A DNA stretch of 64,000 nt from Clostridium frigidicarnis (lineage in GTDB: Bacteria; Bacillota; Clostridia; Clostridiales; Clostridiaceae), in the NCBI RefSeq assembly GCF_900111985.1, contig NZ_FOKI01000010.1, forward strand, positions 1 through 64,000, written 5' to 3'. Below the pieces are notes generated by a model, which saw only the letters and a list, made by a program, of their open reading frames with translations, made no database searches and was not told where the DNA came from. The position numbers and the translations under genes were made by a program. Below are positions 8,151-15,901 of this stretch, piece by piece. Position 1 is the first letter of the stretch. The number at the start of each line of letters is the position of its first letter.

Positions 8151-8909
8151 TTAAAATTTGTTTAAGTATTCCTGAATGTACTCAGGCTCCCTTGTATTTT
8201 TTATAACCCCTATTTCAAAGTTTTTTCCTGCATCATTCTTTAGAAGCTTAATCATATCTGATGGCTTTCCAAGTTTATTTCTTCTACCATATTGCACAGG
8301 ACATGTAGTTAATGCCTCTACAATGGAAAACCCTTTATTTTCAAAACTTTGTTTTATCATTGAAACTAAATGTTTATAATGTGCAACTGTACTTCTTGCT
8401 ACATAAGTTGCTCCAGCTGCCTCTGATAGTTTGCATATATCAAAATCTCTTGATATATTTCCTTCTTCAGTTGTTGTAGTTCTAGCATTTAGTGGTGTTG
8501 TTGGTGAACACTGACCGCCTGTCATTCCATATATATTATTGTTAAACACTATTATATTAAGATCTATATTTCTCCTACATCCATGTATAAGATGGTTTCC
8601 ACCTATTGCAGCACAATCTCCATCTCCAGTTATTACAATTACCTTTAACTCTGGATTAGCTAATTTTATACCTGTTGCATAAGGTATTGCTCTTCCATGA
8701 AGAGTATGTACAGTATCAAATTTCATATATTGAGCTGCTCTTGATGAACATCCTATTCCTGACACAATACACACTTTATCTTTATCTATATCTAATGAAT
8801 CTATGGCTTCTACTAAAGCACTTAAAATTATTCCATTACCACATCCAGCACACCATATATGAGGAAGATTTTCTTTTCTTAAATATTGATTTACTAAAGT
8901 TTCCTTCAT
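8151..8909 (-). CDS. korB: 2-oxoacid:ferredoxin oxidoreductase, beta subunit (TPP-binding)
   Basis: 252 residues. Cysteines in HIWCAGCGNG and VSGIGCSSR and the thiamine-diphosphate motif GDGDCAAIGGNHLIHG...NIYGMTGGQ are present as in KOR/OFOR beta subunits. It carries the cofactor that decarboxylates the oxoacid. The start codon overlaps the stop of the alpha subunit, so the two are translationally coupled. Confidence 0.93.
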   Translation of the reverse strand: MKETLVNQYLRKENLPHIWCAGCGNGIILSALVEAIDSLDIDKDKVCIVSGIGCSSRAAQYMKFDTVHTLHGRAIPYATGIKLANPELKVIVITGDGDCAAIGGNHLIHGCRRNIDLNIIVFNNNIYGMTGGQCSPTTPLNARTTTTEEGNISRDFDICKLSEAAGATYVARSTVAHYKHLVSMIKQSFENKGFSIVEALTTCPVQYGRRNKLGKPSDMIKLLKNDAGKNFEIGVIKNTREPEYIQEYLNKF

Positions 8910-10030
8910 TACACTTCCCCCTCAATCTTTACTTTAATTTCTTGTGGCTCAAATATTTCACCACAATACTTATTTATACCTACTACCTCACACCTAGTTC
9001 CAACAATCCTTTGAACCTCATAAATTAATTGTCCTGCATTTAACTCTGGAACAAATATTTTTTCTATATTATTTTTTACTACTATTTCTAGTAATTTTTT
9101 TTCTGGAAATGGCCATATAGTATATGGTACAAATAGTCCTGTTTCCTTCAAATCTCCATTTTCAACAAGTTCATTACAAAGTCTAGATACTGATCCAAAG
9201 GCCACTATAAGCTTTTTACATTTATCAGTTTCTATTGCATCATACATTACTATTTCATCTCTATTTTTATCTATTTTCCCCATTAATCTTTCTAAAAGAT
9301 CTTGTGCTACCTCATTTGAATTAGATGGATAACCTAATTCATCATGAACAAGACCAGTGGTATGAAACTTATATCCCTTGCCTATTGGTGCCATTTTGGG
9401 CACTAAATCATCTGTAACTTTATATGCCTTAAAATCTTCATTGTTTTCAGGAATTTTTCTACTTATTATCTCTATGTCGTCTTTTATTTCAACACTTTCC
9501 CTCATATGAGCTATAACTTCATCCATTAAAAGTATTACTGGAATTCTATATTTTTCAGCATAATTAAATGCCTTTATTGTTAAGTCATATATATTTTTTA
9601 CACTAGTAGGTGCCAAAGCTATAACAGGATGATCTCCATGAGTTCCCCATTTACTCTGCATAATATCCCCTTGTGATACCGATGTTGGAAGCCCTGTACT
9701 TGGCCCGCCCCTCATTACATCTACAATTACACAAGGTATCTCAGCCATTGAAGCATAGCCAATAACTTCTTGTTTTAATGAAAACCCTGGTCCACTGGTT
9801 GCAGTCATTGTTTTGAGTCCTGCTAAGGATGCCCCAACTACAGCTGCTGCTCCAGCTATTTCATCCTCCATTTGTATAAACTTACCTCCTGCCTTTGGAA
9901 GCATAACCGATGAAATTTCAGCAATTTCACTGGCTGGACTTATAGGATAACCTGCATAAAATTTCATTCCTGCCTTTATAGCCCCTTTAACACAGGCCTC
10001 ATTTCCTTGCATTAACACTAAATTACTCAT
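8909..10030 (-). CDS. korA: 2-oxoacid:ferredoxin oxidoreductase, alpha subunit
   Basis: 373 residues from the ATG at 10030, 6 bases after AGAGGTG; the gene overlaps the end of the ferredoxin-like gene by 8 bases. KOR alpha features are GNEACVKGAIKAG, FYAGYPISPASEI, EDEIAGAAAVVGASLAG and TSGPGFSLKQE. It ends with the C-terminal domain that closes over the active site (VPELNAGQLIYEVQRIVG). Reduced ferredoxin made here could feed hydrogen production or an Rnf complex, neither of which is in the window. Confidence 0.93.
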   Translation of the reverse strand: MSNLVLMQGNEACVKGAIKAGMKFYAGYPISPASEIAEISSVMLPKAGGKFIQMEDEIAGAAAVVGASLAGLKTMTATSGPGFSLKQEVIGYASMAEIPCVIVDVMRGGPSTGLPTSVSQGDIMQSKWGTHGDHPVIALAPTSVKNIYDLTIKAFNYAEKYRIPVILLMDEVIAHMRESVEIKDDIEIISRKIPENNEDFKAYKVTDDLVPKMAPIGKGYKFHTTGLVHDELGYPSNSNEVAQDLLERLMGKIDKNRDEIVMYDAIETDKCKKLIVAFGSVSRLCNELVENGDLKETGLFVPYTIWPFPEKKLLEIVVKNNIEKIFVPELNAGQLIYEVQRIVGTRCEVVGINKYCGEIFEPQEIKVKIEGEV

Positions 10031-10211
10031 CATTATCACCTCTTAGATTAATTGCAAAGTCTGGACATGAATTTTCACAAATCCCACATTTAATGCATTG
10101 ATTTTCCCTAACTATTATTGCTTTTCCTAAATTTTTTTCCAAAACTTTTTTAGGGCATAGATCTATACAAATTCCGCATCCTTTACAAAATTTTTCATTT
10201 ATATATAGCAT
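10023..10211 (-). CDS. korD: Ferredoxin-like delta subunit of the 2-oxoacid oxidoreductase, 2[4Fe-4S]
   Basis: 62 residues with two complete cluster motifs: CKGCGICIDLCP (C-x2-C-x2-C-x3-C-P) and CIKCGICENSCP. It is the electron-transfer subunit of the KOR complex and lies directly before korA, as in many KOR operons. The short spacing and the 8-base overlap with korA point to coupled translation. Confidence 0.93.
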   Translation of the reverse strand: MLYINEKFCKGCGICIDLCPKKVLEKNLGKAIIVRENQCIKCGICENSCPDFAINLRGDNDE

Positions 10212-10244
10212 TTTTTATTCCCCCTTAACCCCATTAAATCAATA

Positions 10245-11576
10245 TTATTTATGAATTTTATAATAAATAAAATAATCAAATTTATGTTTAAATCTCTTTT
10301 CCCATTCCTCTATTAGCTCTCCTCTAAATTTAGGATGAGCTATATTTATTAAGGCTCTAGCTCTTTCTTTTAAAGTCTTTCCTTTTAACTCAGCTATACC
10401 ATACTCTGTAACTACATAATGAATTTCATTTCTAAGTGTTGTTACTGTAGTTCCTTGTTTTAGAAATGGTACTATTCTTGATAATTTTCCATTAGAAGCT
10501 GTAGATGGAATTGCTATTATTGATTTTCCCTCTTGAGACATATTAGATCCTCTTATAAAATCCACCTGACCACCTGTGCCACTAAATTGTTTTGTTCCTA
10601 TAGATTCAGCTGCAACTTGTCCCATTAAATCTATCTCAATACATGAATTTATGGATACCATTTTTTTATTTTGACTTATTATATTAGGATCGTTTACATA
10701 ATCTACTGGATACATTTCTAACATAGGATTATTGTTTGCAAAGTCATATAACTTTCTTGTTCCCATTAAAAATGTAGCTACTATTTTTTTCTTATGAAAT
10801 GTTTTCTTATTACCTGTTATAACACCAGATTCAACTAACTTTACTACTCCATCTGAAATCATCTCTGAATGTATTGCCAAATCTTTTTTATCTTTTAAAT
10901 ATAAAAGAACTGCATCTGGTATAGCACCAATTCCTAACTGTAATGTAGATTCATCTTCTATTAACTTAGAACAATTTTCTCCAATAGCTTTTTCCACATC
11001 TCCAATATTAGCCTCTGGTAATTCGATAACTGGATAATCAACCTCAACAATATAATCAATTTCACTCACATGTATAAAACAATCACCTAAAGTTCTAGGC
11101 ATGTTTTTATTAACTTCGGCTATAACTATAGTTGCACATTCAGCCGCCGGTTTTGTATAGTCATTGGATACGCCAAAACTGCAATATCCATGCTCATCTG
11201 GCTCACTTACTTGTATTATTGCTACATCTACTTTTAAATACTCTTCTCTAAAAAGTTTAGGTATTTCTGAAAAAAAGCAAGGGGTGAAATCAGCTCTACC
11301 ATTTTCTAATGCTTTTCTTGTTGATGGACCTGCAAACAAGGAATTATGCTTAAAATAATATTCCATACCCTCTTCCGCATATTTCCCTTCCCCCATACCT
11401 ATCATATGAACTATTTCTATTAAGCTAAATTTTTCTTTTTCTTCTACCATAGCATCAATAACTTTTTTAGGTTCTCCAGCAGCATGTCCAATAACTACTC
11501 TAGATTTTGGCTTAATCTTAAATGCAGCTTCTTTTGCAGATACTAATTTTTCTTTATATATTTTTCTCCAATTCAT
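10245..11576 (-). CDS. abfT: 4-hydroxybutyrate CoA-transferase
   Basis: 443 residues of the acetyl-CoA hydrolase/transferase family (AbfT/Cat2 size). Motifs include EPDEHGYCSFG, LGIGAIPDAVL, the SEMISDG block and GTGGQVDFIRG, with the family's catalytic glutamate expected in the HSEMISDG segment. It moves CoA from acetyl-CoA or butyryl-CoA to 4-hydroxybutyrate. The ribosome site is AAGGAGTG. It follows abfD by 29 bases and precedes korD by 33, so all belong to one transcript. The substrate call rests on operon context; acyl-CoA hydrolase relatives look similar. Confidence 0.9.
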   Translation of the reverse strand: MNWRKIYKEKLVSAKEAAFKIKPKSRVVIGHAAGEPKKVIDAMVEEKEKFSLIEIVHMIGMGEGKYAEEGMEYYFKHNSLFAGPSTRKALENGRADFTPCFFSEIPKLFREEYLKVDVAIIQVSEPDEHGYCSFGVSNDYTKPAAECATIVIAEVNKNMPRTLGDCFIHVSEIDYIVEVDYPVIELPEANIGDVEKAIGENCSKLIEDESTLQLGIGAIPDAVLLYLKDKKDLAIHSEMISDGVVKLVESGVITGNKKTFHKKKIVATFLMGTRKLYDFANNNPMLEMYPVDYVNDPNIISQNKKMVSINSCIEIDLMGQVAAESIGTKQFSGTGGQVDFIRGSNMSQEGKSIIAIPSTASNGKLSRIVPFLKQGTTVTTLRNEIHYVVTEYGIAELKGKTLKERARALINIAHPKFRGELIEEWEKRFKHKFDYFIYYKIHK

Positions 11577-11605
11577 AATTTCACTCCTTACCCTTGTTTT
11601 TAAAA

Positions 11606-13060
11606 TTAATCTTTTATTTTAGCAATATTTTTTGCCAATTTTTTCTTACTTTCTAACTTTCCTTGTCTTGATATCATTATTCTTTGTGCCTGTGGTGAAC
11701 CTGCTCCATGCATAGATTCTGTTCTATATCCTACTGCTGCACTTCCTAATGTCATATTTTCTATAAGTCTTAGGATTCTTATTCTATTTTCAGTAGGTAC
11801 AGATGCTGCTCCCTTTAAGTATTTTTCTATATATGGTCCAACCTTTGGATCTTTAAAATCTTTTTCGGAAGGCATTGTTACCATTAATCCTCCAGCTATG
11901 TCCTCAGCTAATCTTGATATTTCATATGGATATCTAGTTATATTTTGCTTACATACATTTGCAAGTAAAAGATCTATTTGGTAGTTTCCTGATTTAGTGC
12001 TACAACCTTCGCATGAACAGGCTATACCACAACTATATAGTGTTTCATTTAAATGAATCATTTCTATAAGCTTATCTTTTATATGTGATGCTTTAGCCAC
12101 CCCATTGTAATCTGCTGCTAGTGCAGATGCTCCTATTAAAACATCACCAACACCAACCTTACATCCACCATAACTTTGCCTATGATAACCTGCAAATCTC
12201 TCTACCAACATTCCTGAAAAATCTGTTTCACCATCTAAGAAAATTCTCTCATTAGGAACAAAAACATCATCAAAGATAGTAAGTGTTTCATGTCCACCAA
12301 AATTATGATTTCCTAAATCTATATCTACATCTTTCTCTAGTTTTCTTGTATCACAAGATTGTCTTCCATATATGCTTATTATTCCTTCTGTATCTACTGG
12401 AACTGCAAATGATATTGCCCAATCCTTATCATCTGGTCCCATTGTTATTGTAGGCATAACAAGAACTTCATGGGAATTTACCATACCAGTTTGATGTGCC
12501 TTTGCTCCTCTTACAACTACCCCGTCTTCTCTTCTTTCTACTACTCTAAGAAACAAATCTTTATCTGCTTGTTTATTTGGAGGTAAACCTCTATCTCCCT
12601 TAGGATCAGTCATTGCTCCATCAACTACTAAATCATTTTCTTGGACATATATCATATATTTCTTAAATCTTTCATGATAATCAGTTTTATAAGCTTCATC
12701 TACTTCAAAAGTAGTACTATAAACTGCATTAAATGCATCCATTCCAACACATCTTTGAAAACAAGACCCTGTTTTTTGGCCACATAAACGTTGCATTTTA
12801 ACCTTATTTATTAAATCCTCTTTACTTTGATGAATATTACAGAATCTATTCACTTTCTTTCCTGTTAAATGAGATGTAGTTGTCATTATTCCTTCATACT
12901 GTGGATCTTGTGCTAACTCATAAGTCATTGCTACAGAGTTTAAGGATGGTCTTATCATTGGATGTTCTACAGGATTTTCTATTAATTCTCCAAAAAGATA
13001 TATTTTTTGATTTAAAGCCCTTAAACTCTCTATATATTCTTCCCTAGTCTTTAAAGCCAT
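11606..13060 (-). CDS. abfD: 4-hydroxybutyryl-CoA dehydratase
   Basis: 484 residues, the normal length. This oxygen-sensitive [4Fe-4S]/FAD enzyme converts 4-hydroxybutyryl-CoA to crotonyl-CoA through a ketyl radical. The cluster ligands known from C. aminobutyricum (Cys99, Cys103, His292, Cys299) are found one residue later: C100 and C104 in GSCFQRCVG, H293 and C300 in YHRQSYGGC. The C-terminal part contains GAGSPQAQR. It is the first gene of the operon, 45 bases downstream of the sigma-54 promoter. Crotonyl-CoA then enters the butyrate pathway, whose genes are elsewhere. Confidence 0.97.
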   Translation of the reverse strand: MALKTREEYIESLRALNQKIYLFGELIENPVEHPMIRPSLNSVAMTYELAQDPQYEGIMTTTSHLTGKKVNRFCNIHQSKEDLINKVKMQRLCGQKTGSCFQRCVGMDAFNAVYSTTFEVDEAYKTDYHERFKKYMIYVQENDLVVDGAMTDPKGDRGLPPNKQADKDLFLRVVERREDGVVVRGAKAHQTGMVNSHEVLVMPTITMGPDDKDWAISFAVPVDTEGIISIYGRQSCDTRKLEKDVDIDLGNHNFGGHETLTIFDDVFVPNERIFLDGETDFSGMLVERFAGYHRQSYGGCKVGVGDVLIGASALAADYNGVAKASHIKDKLIEMIHLNETLYSCGIACSCEGCSTKSGNYQIDLLLANVCKQNITRYPYEISRLAEDIAGGLMVTMPSEKDFKDPKVGPYIEKYLKGAASVPTENRIRILRLIENMTLGSAAVGYRTESMHGAGSPQAQRIMISRQGKLESKKKLAKNIAKIKD

Positions 13061-13104
13061 TTTAAATATCCCCCTTTATTAATTTTCATTTTACTTACTT
13101 ATAA

Positions 13105-13122
13105 AGCAACTATCATGCCAAG
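13105..13122 (-). promoter_or_regulatory. Sigma-54 (-24/-12) promoter of the abfD operon
   Basis: On the minus strand CTTGGCATGATAGTTGCT fits the sigma-54 consensus TGGCAY-N5-TTGCW exactly in spacing: TTGGCA at 13116-13121 and TTGC at 13106-13109. It is 45 bases before abfD, and the gene just upstream encodes a sigma-54 activator. The expected transcription start is near 13094. Confidence 0.88.
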
Positions 13123-13175
13123 TCTCCTTTTATTACATCAACTCTTGAAATGCCTTGATTTCCTTGAAATAAAAT

Positions 13176-13234
13176 AGCGATTATTTTATAAGCTAGTCAT
13201 TGTTAAAATGCCTTTACTTATTAAAATAATCGCT
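13176..13234. promoter_or_regulatory. Palindromic upstream activator site for the abfD promoter
   Basis: A perfect 13-base inverted repeat, AGCGATTATTTTA (13176-13188) and its complement (13222-13234), separated by 33 bases, about 55-115 bases upstream of the -24 element. Another CGCTA/TAGCG word follows at 13240-13245. Position and symmetry suit binding of a dimeric Fis-type helix-turn-helix activator; binding is inferred. Confidence 0.65.
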
Positions 13235-13267
13235 AATTGTCGCTATATGTTGCCTTTGCATACCATA

Positions 13268-13298
13268 TTGCAAAAATGCATACATTGATTTTTTGCAA
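13268..13298. promoter_or_regulatory. Second inverted repeat between activator gene and abfD
   Basis: TTGCAAAAA and TTTTTGCAA, a perfect 9-base inverted repeat around 13 bases, 8 bases after the activator's stop codon. It could be a weak transcription terminator or a further activator site; it lacks a clear terminal T-run on the minus strand. Confidence 0.45.
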
Positions 13299-13306
13299 CT
13301 TTTAAT

Positions 13307-14365
13307 TTATTCATCATGCCTTTTGATATTTTTATTTCTTTTTCTAATTAATGTAGATGGATCTATTCCTAAAGCTTTTGCAGCCATTCTTATATTTCCG
13401 TATCTCTCTACAGCATCCTCTATTATCTCAAATTCTATTTTTTGAGTAAATTCTTTAAGACTACACCCCTTTATTGAAAAATTATTTATTCCAAAAATAA
13501 ATTCTTGTTCCACTTCAAATCCATTAATACACTCTGGTAAATCTTTTCTTTGGATTATAGTATTACCATTCATAACTATAGATCTTTCTATAATATTTCT
13601 TAATTCCCTAACATTCCCTGGCCAACTATATTCACATAAACATTTAATTGCTTCTTCACTAAAAGAAGAAACAAAGCCATATTGATCATTTATGTCTTTT
13701 AAAAAATAATTAATTAAAGGGACTATATCATCCTTTCTTTCCCTTAATGGAGGTATTTCTATTGGAAATACACTTAATCTATAGTAAAGATCCTCTCTAA
13801 ACTTATTTTTTTCAATAAGTTCTATTAGATTTTTATTAGTAGCAGCTACAACCCGTAAGTCTACCTTTATACTATTTATTGATCCAACCCTTTCTATTTG
13901 ATGTTCTTGTAAGACTCTTAAAAGTTTTACTTGAACCTCTAGTGGTAATTCCCCAACTTCATCTAAAAATATAGTACCTCCATGGGCTAATTGAAATAAT
14001 CCCATTTTCCCGCCTTTATTAGCTCCCGTAAATGCTCCACTTTCATACCCAAATAGTTCTGATTCTATTAAATTTTCTGGTATAGCACCACAATTTATAG
14101 TTATAAAAGGATTATTTTTTCTATTACTATTGCAATGAATATATTTAGCAATTCCTTCTTTTCCAACACCGGTTTCCCCTAATATTAAAACTGTAGTATC
14201 AACCTTAGAAACCTTAGTTGCCATTTTTAATATATTAAGCATCTCTCTATCCTCAACAACCATATTACTTATATCATAAAGCTTATCTTTCATAACCTTA
14301 TTATCTAAAATATTCATTTTTCCAAAATTATTATAATGCTCATTGTAAAGTTCACTCTCATTCAT
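13307..14365 (-). CDS. Sigma-54 enhancer-binding activator without a sensor domain
   Basis: 352 residues from the ATG at 14365, which follows AGGGAT by 8 bases; an ATG at 14383 has the ribosome site inside it. The AAA+ core is complete: Walker A GETGVGKE (63-70), the sigma-54 contact loop GAFTGA (110-115), Walker B TIFLDEVGELP (131-141) and arginine-finger region. The C terminus has a Fis-type helix-turn-helix (RMAAKALGIDPSTLIRK). Only about 40 residues precede the core, so no GAF, PAS, receiver or ACT sensor is present; activity may be set by how much protein is made. It follows the YitT gene by 48 bases with no terminator between, and precedes the sigma-54 promoter. Confidence 0.92.
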   Translation of the reverse strand: MNESELYNEHYNNFGKMNILDNKVMKDKLYDISNMVVEDREMLNILKMATKVSKVDTTVLILGETGVGKEGIAKYIHCNSNRKNNPFITINCGAIPENLIESELFGYESGAFTGANKGGKMGLFQLAHGGTIFLDEVGELPLEVQVKLLRVLQEHQIERVGSINSIKVDLRVVAATNKNLIELIEKNKFREDLYYRLSVFPIEIPPLRERKDDIVPLINYFLKDINDQYGFVSSFSEEAIKCLCEYSWPGNVRELRNIIERSIVMNGNTIIQRKDLPECINGFEVEQEFIFGINNFSIKGCSLKEFTQKIEFEIIEDAVERYGNIRMAAKALGIDPSTLIRKRNKNIKRHDE

Positions 14366-14413
14366 ACTTGTTATCCCTCGCATTTTTTTATTATTCTGAC
14401 TTTTCTTCAGATA

Positions 14414-15292
14414 CTAGCATGAAATTTTTCTGAAACCTTCTCCAAAAATTTCGTGCACATTACTAACAGTTATAAAAGCATCATTATCTATTGAATATAC
14501 ATATTTGTTCAATCTAGGAAAATCTCTCTTCTTGATAACCACTACTATTACATTTTTAGTATTATTAGAAAATCCACCCTTTGCACTATAAATCGTAGAC
14601 CCTCTCTCTAGTTCAGTTATTATATATTTTCGTATCTTTTCATATTCTTGGCTTATTATTGTAACTTCTTTATACATATTGATTTTTTCAAGAAGTGCAT
14701 CTATAAGAAATCCATTAATAATAACTCCTAACATAGCATACATAGACAATTTAAGCCCAAAAGCAACTATAGCCATTATTGTAATGCATAAATCACATAT
14801 CAATACACCTTTACCTAAATCTATATGAAAAAATTTATTTAATATTTTAGCTAATATATCTGTTCCACCCGTAGATGCATTTTGATTAAATACTATTGCC
14901 ATTCCAACACCTGATATTAAAATTCCAAAAATCAATTCCAAAAAAATTTCCCCAGTAAGAGGTTTAGTTATAGGAATTACTTTTTCAAGAATAAAAATCA
15001 TAAATGAAACTCCGAGACTTGCATATATTGTTTTTGCTCCAAAAGCCTTGCCTATGGCTAAAAATGCTATTATAAATAAGATTCCATTTATCATCAGCAT
15101 TATCACGCCTACTGGAAAACTAGGAATAAATCTATTTATCACAATTGCTAGTCCATTAGCACCACCTGTGGCTAAATTATTAGGCATTAAGAAAAAATAC
15201 ATCCCACAGACAACAAGCGCCATTCCCACATTGATAAAAATAATTTCTTTTATACTTTTTTTGAAATTGATATTATCAAATCTTTTAATCAT
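14414..15292 (-). CDS. YitT-family membrane protein (DUF161 plus DUF2179)
   Basis: 292 residues: about five hydrophobic segments in the first 200 residues with the family's glycine-rich TGGANGLAIVINR and STGGTDILAKI repeats, then a soluble DUF2179 domain of about 80 residues. The role of the family is unknown; transport has been suggested. The AAGGAGGGG ribosome site lies directly behind a terminator that belongs to an upstream cobalamin riboswitch, so expression should fall when B12 is plentiful. It is apparently co-transcribed with the following sigma-54 activator. Confidence 0.88.
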   Translation of the reverse strand: MIKRFDNINFKKSIKEIIFINVGMALVVCGMYFFLMPNNLATGGANGLAIVINRFIPSFPVGVIMLMINGILFIIAFLAIGKAFGAKTIYASLGVSFMIFILEKVIPITKPLTGEIFLELIFGILISGVGMAIVFNQNASTGGTDILAKILNKFFHIDLGKGVLICDLCITIMAIVAFGLKLSMYAMLGVIINGFLIDALLEKINMYKEVTIISQEYEKIRKYIITELERGSTIYSAKGGFSNNTKNVIVVVIKKRDFPRLNKYVYSIDNDAFITVSNVHEIFGEGFRKISC

Positions 15293-15309
15293 AAAACCCC
15301 TCCTTAAAA

Positions 15310-15342
15310 ATAATAAAGCCCCTCTTTAAAATTAAGAGGGGC
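15310..15342 (-). terminator. Terminator controlled by the cobalamin riboswitch
   Basis: On the minus strand GCCCCTCTT and AAGAGGGGC form a 9-bp stem (15318-15342) followed by TTTATTATTTTT, ending at the YitT ribosome site. The 5' side CCCCTC and the GTTAAC before it can pair instead with GGGGG...GTTAAC at about 15414-15426, a candidate antiterminator. That strand can in turn pair with CACC and ACTC just after the B12 box. Confidence 0.85.
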
Positions 15343-15454
15343 CAAGTTAACTAAATAAAATATTGTATATGAGCACACAAAAAACATGTAAATACTACTT
15401 TACAACATATATTCGTTAACACCCCCTATCACTCGTAGAGTTAATGGTGCATTA

Positions 15455-15613
15455 ATAAAGGCAGGTCTTCTGACTCTGGTTCATCGTTATCTATTTCCTT
15501 CCCAGTAATATACCAGTGGATATAAACCTAGATTACTCCCCATTACAGCGGCGGGACCGTTCAAGATTTTAACTTGATTCCCTTTTAAATGAAAGAAACA
15601 CTTTCATACCTCT
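15455..15613 (-). promoter_or_regulatory. Cobalamin riboswitch aptamer
   Basis: On the minus strand, in order: AAAAGGGAATCAAG with its partner ATCTTGAACGGTCCC, the conserved GGTCCCGCCGCTGTAA (about 15544-15559), a TCCACTGG block (the GCCACTG region), GGGAAGG, GATGAACC, and the B12 box AGTCAGAAGACCTGCC (15460-15475). This is the full class I cobalamin aptamer order. Downstream in the same direction are a switching region, a terminator and the YitT-activator gene pair. By analogy with other such elements, adenosylcobalamin binding should cause termination. No other gene lies between it and YitT. Confidence 0.95.
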
Positions 15614-15759
15614 ATCTTACATTATTAACTTTTATCAGATCGCAATCATTGCTAATACTCTAACTTATTAGGTTAAAGATAATTACTATTTAAGTATATT
15701 GTTTTGTTAAAAAATAATCAATATGAAAACTTACAATTTACATATTCTTCTTATATAAC

Positions 15760-15802
15760 AAAAAGCATTTACCATATAAACATATATAGCAAATACTTTT
15801 TA
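15760..15802 (-). terminator. Probable terminator downstream of pckA
   Basis: On the minus strand AAAAGTATTTGC...TATGGTAAATGCTTTTTG forms a stem of about 15 bp with G-U pairs and a short loop, ending in T-rich sequence. It lies about 100 bases past the pckA stop, beyond a short repeat element. Confidence 0.55.
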
Positions 15803-15820
15803 TATAAATTTCAATATTAT

Positions 15821-15886
15821 GCACATGAAAGAAAGTAATAAGTCAAATATACTAGCACACTGACTTGTTATTTCTTGAATGTGCCT
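15821..15886. repeat. MITE-like hairpin element, short copy D
   Basis: Both ends of the element (GCACATGAAAGAAA and TTCTTGAATGTGC) with a reduced interior containing CTAGCACACTGACTTGTTATT. The central inverted repeat of the full copies is missing. Confidence 0.65.
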
Positions 15887-15901
15887 TAAATAAATATAGT
15901 A

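Noticed and set aside
15760..15802. Promoter hairpin or second riboswitch between pckA and the cobalamin element
   Set aside because: It folds as a simple stem in the direction of pckA transcription and fits a terminator; no aptamer motif is seen.
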